Part shown: piece by piece, positions 41,251-50,735 of the stretch | How the letters are laid out: each line of letters starts with the position of its first letter | Numbering within the stretch: position 1 is the stretch's first letter | Assembly: GCF_025979885.1 (NCBI RefSeq) | Contig: NZ_CP110139.1 | Coordinates: 2,929,501-2,993,500, forward strand | Origin: Hymenobacter sp. YIM 151500-1 | GTDB lineage: Bacteria > Bacteroidota > Bacteroidia > Cytophagales > Hymenobacteraceae | Direction: 5' to 3' | Length of the DNA: 64,000 nt | The notes under the pieces: model-generated | The model's input: only the letters and a program-made list of their open reading frames with translations | Database searches by the model: none | What the model was told of the DNA's origin: nothing | Position numbers and translations under genes: made by a program

Positions 41251-43035
41251 GTAGGTGTACTCGTTGGCCTGGATGAGCACGTCGGCAATGCGGCGGCGGG
41301 CTTCCTTGGCGTTGTAGAGGTCGGCTTTGGTGAAGCGCTTCAGGCCCATAGCCAGCAGGCGCTGCTCGTCGCCCTCGGTCATGGTGGCAATGGCGTCTTT
41401 GCCGAACTTGTTTACCTGGTCCACGGTATCGTAGAGGTAGACGCGGGCAATGTCAATTTGGGTGGCCAGGGCTTCTTCGCCTTTCACGCCGGCTTCTTTC
41501 TCCACGCGCAGCAGAGTGCTTTCGGCGGTGTACACCTTGATGGCCATGTCGGCAATGTTCATCAGCACTTCCTGCTCTTTGGCCAGGGAGTTCATGTACT
41601 TCTGCACCGCCGTGCCGGCTACCATCAGAATGGCCTTTTTCAGCTTCTGAATGGTTTTCTTCTCGGCCGCAAACAGGCCGGTTTCTTCTTCCAGGTTAAA
41701 GTCCGGAATGGCCATCAGCTCCTGCTGCACAGCCTGGGCCGGGCCCATCAGGTCCAGCTCGCCCTTCAGACCCTTCTTCAGGATCATGTCAACGGCCAGC
41801 ATGCGGTTGATTTCGTTGGTGCCCTCGAAGATGCGGTTGATGCGCGAGTCGCGGTAGGCGCGGTCCATGGGGTAGTCGGCCGAGAAGCCGTAGCCGCCGT
41901 ACACCTGTACGCCCTCATCTACTACATAATCAAGCACTTCCGAGCCCTCCACTTTCAGGATGGCGCACTCCACGGCAAACTCGCGGGCGGCACCCAGCAG
42001 GGCTTCGTTGTGGCTCTGGCCTTTGCCGAGCAGCTCCTGCTCCATGCGGAAAATGTCCATGCCCGCGCGGTAGATGGCCGATTCGACGGCATAGATGCGC
42101 ACGGCCTGCTGGGCCAGCTTGTACTTGATAGCGCCGAACTTGCTGATGGGCAGCTTGAACTGCACCCGCTCGTTGGCATACTTCACGCTCAGCGTGGCGG
42201 CCATTTTGGAAGCGCCCAGACAAGCCGCGGCCAGCTTAATGCGGCCGATGTTCAGGATGTTGAAGGCAATGAGGTGGCCCTTGCCAATCTCGCCCAGCAC
42301 CGCCGACTTCGGCACTTTCACGTCGGAGAGGAACACCTGACGGGTCGAGGAACCCTTGATGCCCATTTTGTGCTCCTCGTTGCCGAGGCTCAGGCCGGGC
42401 GTGTCGCGCTCCACGATGAAACCGGTGAACTGCTCCCCGTCAATCTTGGCAAACACGATGAACACATCGGCGAAGCCGCCGTTGGTAATCCACATTTTCT
42501 GGCCGTTGAGCACGTAATGCTCCCCATCTTCGGTTAATACGGCTTTGGTTTTGGCGCCGAGGGCATCGGAGCCGGAGCCGGGCTCGGTGAGGCAGTAGGC
42601 ACCCATCAATTCGCCGTTGGTGAGGCCAGGCAGGTACTTGGCTTTCTGCTCATCGTTGCCGAAGTACAGAATGGGCAGCATGGCAATGCCGGTGTGGGCC
42701 GCAAAGGCCACCGGAAATGAGTGGCCGCCGCCTACGCCCTCGGTCACGCGCAGGGAGGTAGGGAAGTCCATGTCCAGCCCGCCGTATTGCTCCGGGATGC
42801 TCACCCCGAACAGGCCCAACTGACCGGCTTTTTCCATGAGGCCGCGCATCAGGCCTTCCTCGTGGTTATCGAGGCGGTCCAGCAGCGGGTTCACTTCTTT
42901 CTCCACGAAGTCCAGCGCGGTCTGGTGCATCATGTTCTGCTCCTCCGAGAATTCGGCGGGCGTAAATACGTCCTGGGCGTCGGTTTCCTTGATGATGAAC
43001 TCGCCGCCTTTCACAAGCTTGTGGGTAACTTCCAT
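41248..43035 (-). CDS. Acyl-CoA dehydrogenase
   Basis: A 595-residue FAD enzyme of fatty-acid beta-oxidation. It has the signatures GAYCLTEPGSGSDALG and YGGYGFSADYPMDRAYRDSR followed by INRIFEGTNEINRM, where the Glu is the likely catalytic base. The C-terminal 170 residues (FAAEKKTIQKLKKAILMVAG...) form the extra domain of the VLCAD/long-chain group, so long substrates are likely. It lies upstream of gdhA and downstream of a thiolase with a terminator and repeat between. A possible MarR operator half lies in its promoter region. Confidence 0.94.
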   Translation of the reverse strand: MEVTHKLVKGGEFIIKETDAQDVFTPAEFSEEQNMMHQTALDFVEKEVNPLLDRLDNHEEGLMRGLMEKAGQLGLFGVSIPEQYGGLDMDFPTSLRVTEGVGGGHSFPVAFAAHTGIAMLPILYFGNDEQKAKYLPGLTNGELMGAYCLTEPGSGSDALGAKTKAVLTEDGEHYVLNGQKMWITNGGFADVFIVFAKIDGEQFTGFIVERDTPGLSLGNEEHKMGIKGSSTRQVFLSDVKVPKSAVLGEIGKGHLIAFNILNIGRIKLAAACLGASKMAATLSVKYANERVQFKLPISKFGAIKYKLAQQAVRIYAVESAIYRAGMDIFRMEQELLGKGQSHNEALLGAAREFAVECAILKVEGSEVLDYVVDEGVQVYGGYGFSADYPMDRAYRDSRINRIFEGTNEINRMLAVDMILKKGLKGELDLMGPAQAVQQELMAIPDFNLEEETGLFAAEKKTIQKLKKAILMVAGTAVQKYMNSLAKEQEVLMNIADMAIKVYTAESTLLRVEKEAGVKGEEALATQIDIARVYLYDTVDQVNKFGKDAIATMTEGDEQRLLAMGLKRFTKADLYNAKEARRRIADVLIQANEYTY

Positions 43036-43158
43036 GGCTGTGTGTGAGAATGTTGGGTTGGGAATCGTAAGTCGAAAGTCAGAGAAAAGTGTTCGGCTTG
43101 CCTACTATTTACAACTGAGGTAGCTGGAAGTTTTGTCGTACCGAAAGATACAAAAATT

Positions 43159-43177
43159 TGGTATGCTTGCCGAGTAC
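43159..43177. promoter_or_regulatory. Possible MarR operator ahead of acyl-CoA dehydrogenase
   Basis: TGGTATGCTTGCCGAGTAC shares the TATGCTTGC core with the palindrome TATGCTTGCATA at 47723-47734, upstream of the MarR gene of the same pathway. The second half-site is imperfect. Confidence 0.3.
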
Positions 43178-43186
43178 TTTGCGAAA

Positions 43187-43214
43187 AGAAAACCCCGAGT
43201 GGGTCGGGGTTTTT
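43187..43214. terminator. Terminator between thiolase and acyl-CoA dehydrogenase
   Basis: AAACCCCGA pairs with TCGGGGTTT, flanked by A and T tracts, usable in both directions. Confidence 0.85.
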
Positions 43215-43221
43215 AATATGT

Positions 43222-43307
43222 GTAACGCGAAGTTTCACTTCGCGACTGAGCGCACGTCAATCAAACCAACGACTCAGCCTCAGTCGCGAAATGAAACTTC
43301 GCGTTAC
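43222..43307. repeat. GTAACGCGAAGTTTCA palindrome
   Basis: Arms of 29 bases (43222-43250 and 43279-43307) pair at 28 positions around a 28-base loop. It starts two bases after the thiolase stop on the minus strand. Confidence 0.95.
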
Positions 43308-43309
43308 GG

Positions 43310-44488
43310 TTACTTCAGCAGCTCGTAGATGCCGGCTACGCCCTGGCCGCCGCCGACGCAGGCGGTTACCATGCCGTACTTTTTGCCGCGCTGGCGCAGC
43401 TCGTGGAACAGCTGAATGCTGAGCTTGGCGCCGGAGCAGCCCAGCGGGTGGCCCAGGGCAATGGCGCCGCCGTTCACGTTCAGCTTGCTTTCGTCGATGC
43501 CCAGCTCGCGCACGACAGCAATGCTCTGGGAGGCAAACGCCTCATTCAGCTCAATCAGGTCGATGTCGTCGAGCTTCATGCCGGCTTGCTTGAGGGCTTT
43601 CGGCACGGCCTTGATGGGGCCCATGCCCATGATGCGCGGGTCGATGCCTTCGGTGGCGTAGGTCACCATACGGGCCACGGGTTCCAGGTTCAGCTCCTTC
43701 ACCATGCGCTCCGACATAACCAGCACGAAGGCCGCGCCGTCGGAAGTCTGGGAGGAGTTGCCGGCCGTGACGGTGCCATTGGCGGCAAACACGGGTTTCA
43801 GCTTGCCCAGGGCTTCTACCGAGGTATCGGCGCGGGGGCCTTCGTCGGTGTCTACCACGTAGGAGCGGGTTTTCTTTTTGCCGGTGGCCTGGTCGAGGTA
43901 GGTTTCTTCGACCGTGATGGGCACGATTTGCTCTTTGAACTTGCCTTCCTGAATTGCTTTGATAGCTTTCTGGTGGGAGTTGTAGGAGAACTGGTCCTGG
44001 TCTTCGCGGCTGATTTTGTAATCCTGGGCTACGGCTTCGGCGGTGAGGCCCATACCCAGGTAGTAGTTGGGGTGCTGCTGGGCCAGCTTGTAGTTGGGCA
44101 CTGTTTTCCAGCCCACCGTGGGCACTAGGCTCATGCTTTCGGTGCCGCCGGCCACGATGCAGTCCGCCATGCCGGCCGAGATTTTGCCGGCGGCCATAGC
44201 AATGGTTTCCACCCCGGAGCCACAGTAGCGGTTCACGATGAGGCCCGACACGTTCATGGGCAGGGCCAGCAGGGAAATCAGCCGGCCCATTTGCAAGCCT
44301 TGCTCGGCCTCGGGCACGGCATTGCCCACGATTACGTCGTCGATGCGGGCGGGGTCGAGTTGGGGCACGGAGGCCACCAGGTGCTTGATGACATCGGCGG
44401 CGAGGTCATCGGGGCGGGTGAAGCGGAAACCGCCGCGGGTGGCTTTGCCCACCGCGGTTCTATATCCAGCAACTATGTATGCATTCAT
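43310..44488 (-). CDS. Acetyl-CoA acyltransferase (thiolase)
   Basis: A 392-residue thiolase that releases acetyl-CoA in beta-oxidation. The nucleophilic Cys is in [16 protein letters not shown], the His in [17 protein letters not shown] and the second Cys in [15 protein letters not shown] 44488 ([15 protein letters not shown]) is the conserved start; the open frame upstream runs into a repeat. It follows the fused hydroxyacyl-CoA dehydrogenase/hydratase gene, with a 169-bp palindrome between them. Confidence 0.95.
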   Translation of the reverse strand: MNAYIVAGYRTAVGKATRGGFRFTRPDDLAADVIKHLVASVPQLDPARIDDVIVGNAVPEAEQGLQMGRLISLLALPMNVSGLIVNRYCGSGVETIAMAAGKISAGMADCIVAGGTESMSLVPTVGWKTVPNYKLAQQHPNYYLGMGLTAEAVAQDYKISREDQDQFSYNSHQKAIKAIQEGKFKEQIVPITVEETYLDQATGKKKTRSYVVDTDEGPRADTSVEALGKLKPVFAANGTVTAGNSSQTSDGAAFVLVMSERMVKELNLEPVARMVTYATEGIDPRIMGMGPIKAVPKALKQAGMKLDDIDLIELNEAFASQSIAVVRELGIDESKLNVNGGAIALGHPLGCSGAKLSIQLFHELRQRGKKYGMVTACVGGGQGVAGIYELLK

Positions 44489-44508
44489 GATTTGTTGAGT
44501 CTGTGAAA

Positions 44509-44677
44509 CCTCACCCCCTAGCCCCCTCTCCAAAAGAGAGGGGGAACTAGCGCTAGACTAGTTTCTAAGCCGGATTAGGTCAGTGTAGTTTATTTCTAAA
44601 TGACTTTCAGCACCCAACTAGTTCTAGAATTAGAGCTAGTTCCCCCTCTCTTTTGGAGAGGGGGCTAGGGGGTGGGG
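44509..44677. repeat. Palindrome with 42-bp arms (CACCCCCTAGCCCCCTCTCC)
   Basis: Left arm 44509-44550 and right arm 44636-44677 pair at 41 of 42 positions; each arm itself contains an internal hairpin, CCCTCTCC AAAA GAGAGGGG in spaced form. The 85-base loop has CTAGTT words. It lies two bases from the stop of the upstream gene and 20 bases ahead of the thiolase ATG. Confidence 0.95.
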
Positions 44678-44679
44678 TC

Positions 44680-47088
44680 CTAATTTCGCAGCGGCTTGCC
44701 CGTGGTCAGAATCGACTGAATTCGTTCCAGCGTCTTCCGCTCACCGCACAGCGAGAGGAAGGCTTCGCGCTCCAGGTCCAGCAGGTACTGCTCCGATACT
44801 TCGGTGGGCGCCGACAGGTCGCCGCCGCACATGACGTAAGCCAGTTTGTTGGCAATTTTCACGTCGTGGTCCGAAATGTAGCGGCCTTCCTTCATGGCGT
44901 GTACGCCGGTCAGGAACATGCCGAGGGCGCCTTTGCCGTGCACCTTGATGTTGGTCTTCTGCACCGGCATGGTGTAGCCGTCTTCAGCTAGCTCAATGGC
45001 GGCTTGCTTGGCTTCGGCAATGACGCGGCTACCATTCACCACAATTTCGTCGCCGTGACGCAGGAAACCCAGGTCTTCGGCTTCAGCGGCTGAGGTCGAG
45101 ACTTTGGCGGTGCTGATGGTGACGAAGGTGTTGCGGATGAGGTTGAATTCCGGTTCGCCTTCTTCGTACTTGGCCGCGGTGCGCAAGGTCATTTCCTTGG
45201 TGCCGCCGCCAGCCGGAATCAGGCCCACGCCGAATTCCACTAGGCCCATGTAGGTTTCGGCGGCGGCTACTACCCGGTCGCAGTGCAGATTCAACTCGCA
45301 ACCGCCGCCCAGGGCCAGGCCGTGCGGGGCGCCCACCACCGGAATGGAGCTGTAGCGCATGCGCATCATGGCCTGCTGGAACTGGGCAATCATCAGGTTC
45401 AGCTCGTCGTACTCCTGATCCAGCGCAAACATGTACACCAAACCCAGGTTGGCGCCGGCCGAGAAGTTGGGCCCGTCGTTGCCAACTACCAGGCCGCGGA
45501 AGTCCTTTTCCGCCAACTCCACACCTTTCAGCAACCCCTGAATGACATCGGAGCCCAGGGAGTTCATCTTGGAGTGGAACTCCACGTTCAGGATACCGTC
45601 GCCGAGGTCGATGACCGAGGCGCCAGCGTTTTTCCACAGCACTTTGCCAGTGGCGCGCAGGTTGTCGAGGATGACGAAGTTCTCAACGCCCGGAATGGCT
45701 TTGTAGCTCTTCGACTCGATGTCGTAGAACTGCTTTACGCCTTGCTCACTCACTTTATAAAAGGAAGAGTGGCCGGCGGCCAGCATTTCCTGCACCCAGG
45801 GCGCTACGGTTTTGCCTTCGGCTTGAGCTAATTCTAAGCCTTTTTGCACGCCCAGCGCGTCCCAGGTTTCAAACGGGCCCATTTCCCAGCCGAAGCCGGC
45901 GCGCAGGGCGTCGTCAATCTTGTACAGGGCGTCGGTGATTTCCGGAATCCGGTTGCTGACGTAGGCAAACAGGCCAGCGAAGGTTTTGCGGTAGAAGTCG
46001 GCGGCTTTGTCTTTGCCCGCCACCAGTACCTTAAACCGGTCGGCCAGCTTCTCGATGGGCTTGGTGGTTTCCAGCGTGGCAAACTTCACCTTCTGGCTGG
46101 GCTTGTACTCCAGCGTGTTCAGGTCCAGGGCCTGGATTTCCGACTTGCCGCCTTCGCCGCGCACTTTCTTGTAGAAGCCCTGACCGGTTTTGTCGCCCAG
46201 CCATTTGTTTTCGCCCATTTTCTTGAGGAAGTCGGGCAATTGGAAAGCGTCTTTGGCTTCGTCGTTGGGCAGGTTTTGGGCCAGGCCGTTGGCTACGTTC
46301 ATCAGCGTGTCCAGCCCCACCACGTCCGAAGTACGGAAGGTGGCCGACTTGGCGTGGCCGATAACCGGGCCGGTGAGCTTGTCGACTTCTTCTACTGTGA
46401 GGCCCAGTTGGCTCATCACTTGCAGCACGTCCATGATGGCAAACACGCCCACGCGGTTGGCAATGAAGGCTGGGGTGTCCTTGGCCAGCACCGTGGTTTT
46501 GCCCAGGTACAGGTCGCCGTAGTGCATCAGGAAATCCACGATGGCCGGGTCGGTGGCCGGAGTCGGGATGATTTCGAGCAGCTTCAGGTAGCGCGGCGGG
46601 TTGAAGAAGTGCGTGCCACAGAAGTGCCGCTTGAAGTCGTCGGAGCGGCCTTCCGTCATCATATGAATCGGGATGCCGCTGGTGTTGGAGGTGATGAGCG
46701 TGCCGGGCTTGCGGAACTGCTCCACGCGCTCAAACAGGCTTTTCTTGATGTCCAGGCGTTCCACTACTACCTCAATCGTCCAGTCGCAGCCGGCAATGTC
46801 CTTGAGGTTGTCGTCGAAGTTGCCGGTTTTGATGCGGCTTACCTCGCTTTTGCGGTACAGCGGCGAGGGGTTGGCGGCCACGGTAGCCTGCAATGAGCTG
46901 TTCACGATGCGGTTTTTTACCGCCGGCGAATCCAGCTTCAGGCCTTTCTTTTCCTCGTCGGGCGTGAGTTCCTTGGGCGCAATGTCGAGCAGCAGCACCT
47001 GCACACCGATGTTGGCGAAATGGCACGCAATGCGCGAGCCCATCACCCCGGAGCCCAGGACGGCTACTTTCTTGATGGTACGGTTCAT
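44680..47088 (-). CDS. 3-hydroxyacyl-CoA dehydrogenase / enoyl-CoA hydratase fusion
   Basis: An 802-residue bifunctional beta-oxidation enzyme. The dehydrogenase half comes first (KKVAVLGSGVMGSRIACH for NAD, FCGTHFFNPPRYLKLLEIIP, GFYKKVRGEGGKSE) and the crotonase half second (LVVGNDGPNFSAGANLG, HGLALGGGCELNLHCD), the reverse of E. coli FadB. This order is common in Bacteroidota and related to FadN of Bacillus. ATG 47088 gives the conserved MNRTIKKVAVLGSG; the frame upstream translates a GGTTTTTGG-type repeat. It is the middle gene of the MarR - fad set. Confidence 0.94.
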   Translation of the reverse strand: MNRTIKKVAVLGSGVMGSRIACHFANIGVQVLLLDIAPKELTPDEEKKGLKLDSPAVKNRIVNSSLQATVAANPSPLYRKSEVSRIKTGNFDDNLKDIAGCDWTIEVVVERLDIKKSLFERVEQFRKPGTLITSNTSGIPIHMMTEGRSDDFKRHFCGTHFFNPPRYLKLLEIIPTPATDPAIVDFLMHYGDLYLGKTTVLAKDTPAFIANRVGVFAIMDVLQVMSQLGLTVEEVDKLTGPVIGHAKSATFRTSDVVGLDTLMNVANGLAQNLPNDEAKDAFQLPDFLKKMGENKWLGDKTGQGFYKKVRGEGGKSEIQALDLNTLEYKPSQKVKFATLETTKPIEKLADRFKVLVAGKDKAADFYRKTFAGLFAYVSNRIPEITDALYKIDDALRAGFGWEMGPFETWDALGVQKGLELAQAEGKTVAPWVQEMLAAGHSSFYKVSEQGVKQFYDIESKSYKAIPGVENFVILDNLRATGKVLWKNAGASVIDLGDGILNVEFHSKMNSLGSDVIQGLLKGVELAEKDFRGLVVGNDGPNFSAGANLGLVYMFALDQEYDELNLMIAQFQQAMMRMRYSSIPVVGAPHGLALGGGCELNLHCDRVVAAAETYMGLVEFGVGLIPAGGGTKEMTLRTAAKYEEGEPEFNLIRNTFVTISTAKVSTSAAEAEDLGFLRHGDEIVVNGSRVIAEAKQAAIELAEDGYTMPVQKTNIKVHGKGALGMFLTGVHAMKEGRYISDHDVKIANKLAYVMCGGDLSAPTEVSEQYLLDLEREAFLSLCGERKTLERIQSILTTGKPLRN

Positions 47089-47117
47089 TCTTGGGGAGGA
47101 ATGAGGTGGGAAATAAG

Positions 47118-47199
47118 TTGGTTTTTGGTTTGTAGTTGGTGGTTTTTGGCTCGTGGCTTCGGACGTTGAACCGAGGCCACGAGCCAACAACCAAAAACC
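47118..47199. repeat. GGTTTTTGG-type palindrome between the regulator and the fusion gene
   Basis: The left part (47118-47162, ending GGCTCGTGGCTTCGG) faces CCGAGGCCACGAGCCAACAA and CCAAAAACC (47171-47199). It ends two bases short of the MarR stop codon. Confidence 0.85.
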
Positions 47200-47201
47200 C
47201 C

Positions 47202-47681
47202 TTAAGCCGCCGACTGCTCGGAGCGCAGGGGTTTCAGTTTGAAATCCTCGAAGAGGGTTTTGCCTTCAATCATACCCGTAATCTGGCTGACTACCTTAAA
47301 CAGCACCTCCAGCTCGTGCTGCGGGATTTTCTCACGCACCTTCTGGTTGAAGTGGCGCACGGTCTGGCGCGAAACTTCCTTTTTGCGCAGCCCCTCTTCG
47401 GTCAGGAAAATGCGCACCGAGCGTTTGTCGAGCTGGTCGGCCTGCTTGTAGATGAGGCCTTTCTCCTCCATGCTTCGCAGAATGCGCGTAAGGCTGCGGG
47501 TTTCCAGGCCCAGCAGGGGCGCAATCTTGGTGGCCGGCGTCCCGTTTTGCTGGTCGATGTTCAGCAGCACAAAGCCGATGCTGGTGGTAATGTCGTGCTT
47601 GGCGGCCTGCGTATTGTACATGCGCGAAATGGCGTGCCAGGCAACTTTGATATTATAATCGACGGTTTCTTCGGGTGTCAT
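47202..47681 (-). CDS. MarR-family regulator of the beta-oxidation genes
   Basis: A 159-residue winged-helix regulator (AAKHDITTSIGFVLLNIDQQ, ATKIAPLLGLETRSLTRILR, DKRSVRIFLTEEGLRKKEVS). It precedes the fused dehydrogenase/hydratase, thiolase and acyl-CoA dehydrogenase genes on the same strand, so it is most likely their acyl-CoA-responsive repressor (inference from position). A palindrome TATGCTTGCATA lies 42 bases upstream of its start and may be its own operator. Confidence 0.9.
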   Translation of the reverse strand: MTPEETVDYNIKVAWHAISRMYNTQAAKHDITTSIGFVLLNIDQQNGTPATKIAPLLGLETRSLTRILRSMEEKGLIYKQADQLDKRSVRIFLTEEGLRKKEVSRQTVRHFNQKVREKIPQHELEVLFKVVSQITGMIEGKTLFEDFKLKPLRSEQSAA

Positions 47682-47722
47682 GAGCGGGGCAAAGCAAGTC
47701 CGGTAAACATACAGAAATATGT

Positions 47723-47734
47723 TATGCTTGCATA
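47723..47734. promoter_or_regulatory. Possible MarR operator
   Basis: TATGC-TT-GCATA is an inverted repeat in the regulator's promoter region, next to TATGTTTA (minus strand), a near-consensus -7 element. The core recurs near 43161. Confidence 0.35.
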
Positions 47735-47818
47735 CTAAGTTACGTGAAAAAAGTTTGGGGGAAGAGCCTGCCTAGCCGGCAGTTCCTCCCCCAAGCTGCT
47801 CGCACTCAGCAAACTCGG

Positions 47819-48589
47819 CTAGGGAACCACAAACGGTACCACTACTGAGGCTGGGCCAAGGCCAACGGGTGTGGTGCGACCCGTGGCCGGGTCTATCATG
47901 GAGAGGAATGAGCTAGGCAGTGCGTGTAGGACGGCGTAGGCCGTACTACCCGATGCCAGCCCTAAGCTGTTCAACACCGCTCGGTTGAACGTTACGACGC
48001 CGGTTGACGAAGAGTTGAATGATGAAGAGCTAAATGTGGTGTTAGCATACCATGTACCAGTGATAGACGACACGCTGGAGCTATTGCCCACAAATGCCAC
48101 GTAGCGGTGGAAAGTGCCACTGGGGGGAGCAGCGTTATTTACAATGTTGAACTGGATGCTAACCGTGCCGCTGCCCGCAAAGGAAGAGGATACGAACGGG
48201 TTGGTAATCCGGCTCGAAGACGGCTGGGTCAAAGTTGACGTGAAAGCAAATGTGGGCTGCTCGCCCCCAACGTGCGCTACGCTGAGCCGCTTGAATGCAC
48301 TAACGTCTTGGCGGGCGAAGGCTATGTTGTAGGTGCCGGCCCGCAAGCCCGTAAATTCATAGCGCCCATTGGCATCGGAAGCAGTGGTCCGCTGGGGCGT
48401 AATACCTTCCAGCGTTACGTTCACACCGCTTTTGGACACAGGGTTACCAAACTCGTCCACTGGGTTAACGAAACCAACCAAATTTCCGGTCATGGACTGG
48501 CTGGCGGGGGTAGGGTCATCTTTTCCTTCACAACCAGCCAGCAACACTGTGGCACAAAAGGACAAGAGGAACTGAGTAAAATTTCTCAT
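47819..48589 (-). CDS. Lipoprotein with carboxypeptidase-regulatory-like domain
   Basis: A 256-residue lipoprotein (LSFCATVLLAGCEGKDD; lipobox Cys near residue 20). Residues about 30-100 form a CarboxypepD_reg-like beta-sandwich (GVNVTLEGITPQRTTASDAN, GRYEFTGLRAGTYNIAFARQ). The C-terminal part is Ser/Thr-rich with strand segments (GTVSIQFNIVNNAAPPSGTF). It is likely exposed on the cell surface or in the periplasm. It is divergent in function from its beta-oxidation neighbours and its role is unknown. Confidence 0.8.
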   Translation of the reverse strand: MRNFTQFLLSFCATVLLAGCEGKDDPTPASQSMTGNLVGFVNPVDEFGNPVSKSGVNVTLEGITPQRTTASDANGRYEFTGLRAGTYNIAFARQDVSAFKRLSVAHVGGEQPTFAFTSTLTQPSSSRITNPFVSSSFAGSGTVSIQFNIVNNAAPPSGTFHRYVAFVGNSSSVSSITGTWYANTTFSSSSFNSSSTGVVTFNRAVLNSLGLASGSTAYAVLHALPSSFLSMIDPATGRTTPVGLGPASVVVPFVVP

Positions 48590-48695
48590 GTAGAGAGAAT
48601 AGGAGTAGAAAATTAAAACCAAGCAATATTATCTAGCTCACGGCGGACATCTATGATTCTTCGACCAACGAGCATTTTCCTCGGTGTATAAATCA

Positions 48696-48723
48696 AACAG
48701 CCCCATCAAACGACGGGGCTGTT
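48696..48723. terminator. Hairpin after the acyl-CoA synthetase gene
   Basis: AACAGCCCC (48696-48704) pairs with GGGGCTGTT (48715-48723), 27 bases past the stop codon of the minus-strand gene. The T-run is short. Confidence 0.7.
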
Positions 48724-48749
48724 GACACTCTTACTTAGAATATTCCTGG

Positions 48750-50531
48750 CTACCGCTCCACGGCTTGGTGGTACAGGCTTTCGATGATGTCCTTGTTGTT
48801 TTCGGAAATCATCTTGCGCTTCACCTTCATGGTGGGCGTCATTTCGCCGGTTTCTACGGTCCAGAGCGTGGGCAGCAGGGCTATTTTCTTTACCTGCTCC
48901 CACTGCGCGAAGCCACCATTGTATTTCTGCACCAGCTCCTCGTACATCTTGACCACTTTAGGGTTCTTGATGAGGTCTTCGTTGGAGCCGTTGGCGTCGA
49001 TGCCGTTGCGCTTGCACCAGCCTTTCAGGTCGTCGAAGGACGGGATGATGAGGGCCGCGGGAAACTTCTGCCCGTCGCCGACCACCATGCACTGCTCCAC
49101 CAGCGGCGACTCTTTCAGCTTGCCTTCAATTACCTGCGGAGCAATGTACTTGCCGCCCGAGGTCTTGAACATCTCCTTTTTGCGGTCGGTGATTTTCAGG
49201 AAGCGGCCATCCACAATTTCCCCGATGTCGCCGGTGTGGAACCAGCCTTCGGCGTCAAATACCTCGGCCGTTTGCTCGGGCTTGTTGTAATAGCCCTTCA
49301 TCACCGACTCCGACTTGGTGAGAATCTCGCCGTCGGCGGCAATCTTCACCTCGGTGTTGTCGATGATGGGGCCCACGGTGCCAATTAGGTTGTTTTCGGG
49401 CTCAAAGCCGCCCACGGCAATAACCGGCGAGGTTTCGGTGAGGCCGTAGCCCTCCATTACCCGGATGCCGGCGGCCCAGAACACGCGCGCCAGGCGCGGC
49501 TGCAAGGCCCCACCCCCACTCACGATGCAGCGCAGGTTGTTACCCAGGGCTTCGCGCCACTTATTGAAGATGAGCTTGTTGGCCAGGGCCAGCTGGGTGT
49601 TGTAGAAGAAGCCGTGGTCTTTCTGGGTGTCGTACTTGAGGCCCAGGTCCAGGGCCCAGAAGAACAGGTTTTTCTTGACGCCTTCCAGGGTGTGGCCCTT
49701 GGCTACAATCTTGTCGTACACCTTCTCGAGCAGGCGCGGCACGGTGGTGAAGATTTCGGGCTTCACCTCGCGCAGGTTGTCGGCAATGGTTTCCATGCTC
49801 TCGGCGTAGTAAATGCTCACGCCGTTGATCAGGTAGAGGTGAGTTACCATTCGCTCAAAGATGTGGCAGAGCGGCAGGAAACTCAGGGCCTTATCGTTGT
49901 TGCTGACGGGCACAAAGGGCTGCGAGTTGCGGCAGTTGCTGAGGATGTTGTTGTGGGTCAGCATCACGCCTTTGGGCTGGCCGGTGGTGCCCGAGGTGTA
50001 GATGAGCGTCAAGAGGTCGTCGGGCTGCACGGCGGCTTTGAGCGGCTCCAGGTCCTGGGGGTTGCCTTGCTGGCCCAGAGCCAGCAGCTCGGAAAAGTGG
50101 CGCGCGTCGGGCAGCTGGTCGAAGGTGAAGACGTTTTCGGCGGGAATGTCCAGCCCTTCAGTGGCTTCGCGCACCTTGTCCAGCAGCTTCTGGTCCGACA
50201 CCAGAATGGCCTTCACGCCGGCATCCCGGAAGATGTACTTGTAGTCTTCGACCGTAATGCTGGGGTACATGGGCACGCTGGTGGCCCCGAGCTGGGCAAT
50301 GCCGAAGTCGGAAATCATCCATTCCGGCCGGTTCATCGAAATCAGGGCTACTTTGTCGCCGCGGCCAATGCCGAGCTGGCGCAGGCCTAGGCTTACCTGG
50401 TTGGCTTGCCGCACCACCTCATCGGTGCTTAGGGGCGTCCACTGCCCGTTGACTTTGGCGGCGAAGCAGTCCGGTTTGTTGTACTTCTGCTCTAGATGAG
50501 GCAGAATGTCGAAGGTGCGGCGAATGTCCAT
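48750..50531 (-). CDS. Long-chain fatty-acid-CoA ligase (AMP-forming)
   Basis: A 593-residue adenylate-forming enzyme that activates long-chain fatty acids. Motifs: LLTLIYTSGTTGQPKGVMLT, SFLPLCHIFERM, VMEGYGLTETSPVIAVGGFE, GWFHTGDIGEIVDGRFLKIT and DRKKEMFKTSGGKYI. The sequence is of the FadD15-like group common in Bacteroidota. It supplies substrate to the beta-oxidation genes upstream. ATG 50531 (MDIRRTFDILPHLEQKY) is preferred; ten extra residues are possible from 50561. Confidence 0.93.
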   Translation of the reverse strand: MDIRRTFDILPHLEQKYNKPDCFAAKVNGQWTPLSTDEVVRQANQVSLGLRQLGIGRGDKVALISMNRPEWMISDFGIAQLGATSVPMYPSITVEDYKYIFRDAGVKAILVSDQKLLDKVREATEGLDIPAENVFTFDQLPDARHFSELLALGQQGNPQDLEPLKAAVQPDDLLTLIYTSGTTGQPKGVMLTHNNILSNCRNSQPFVPVSNNDKALSFLPLCHIFERMVTHLYLINGVSIYYAESMETIADNLREVKPEIFTTVPRLLEKVYDKIVAKGHTLEGVKKNLFFWALDLGLKYDTQKDHGFFYNTQLALANKLIFNKWREALGNNLRCIVSGGGALQPRLARVFWAAGIRVMEGYGLTETSPVIAVGGFEPENNLIGTVGPIIDNTEVKIAADGEILTKSESVMKGYYNKPEQTAEVFDAEGWFHTGDIGEIVDGRFLKITDRKKEMFKTSGGKYIAPQVIEGKLKESPLVEQCMVVGDGQKFPAALIIPSFDDLKGWCKRNGIDANGSNEDLIKNPKVVKMYEELVQKYNGGFAQWEQVKKIALLPTLWTVETGEMTPTMKVKRKMISENNKDIIESLYHQAVER

Positions 50532-50735
50532 GCGGAGAGAGGGCACTTGGTGGGTGGGCAAATGTACGGGGGCCGATGCCGCCAGCGACTGAAAAAAGCA
50601 ACTGGACGGGAAAACAGCTTAAATAACTACTTTTTTCCGAGGAAAGTCTAGTTCAGGGGCCAAAACGCACTTTTGCCAGGTGGGCCGTGGCCGGCTTTTA
50701 CGTAGCTTTGTCGGCGTTTGCACCGTCCGCGCCCG

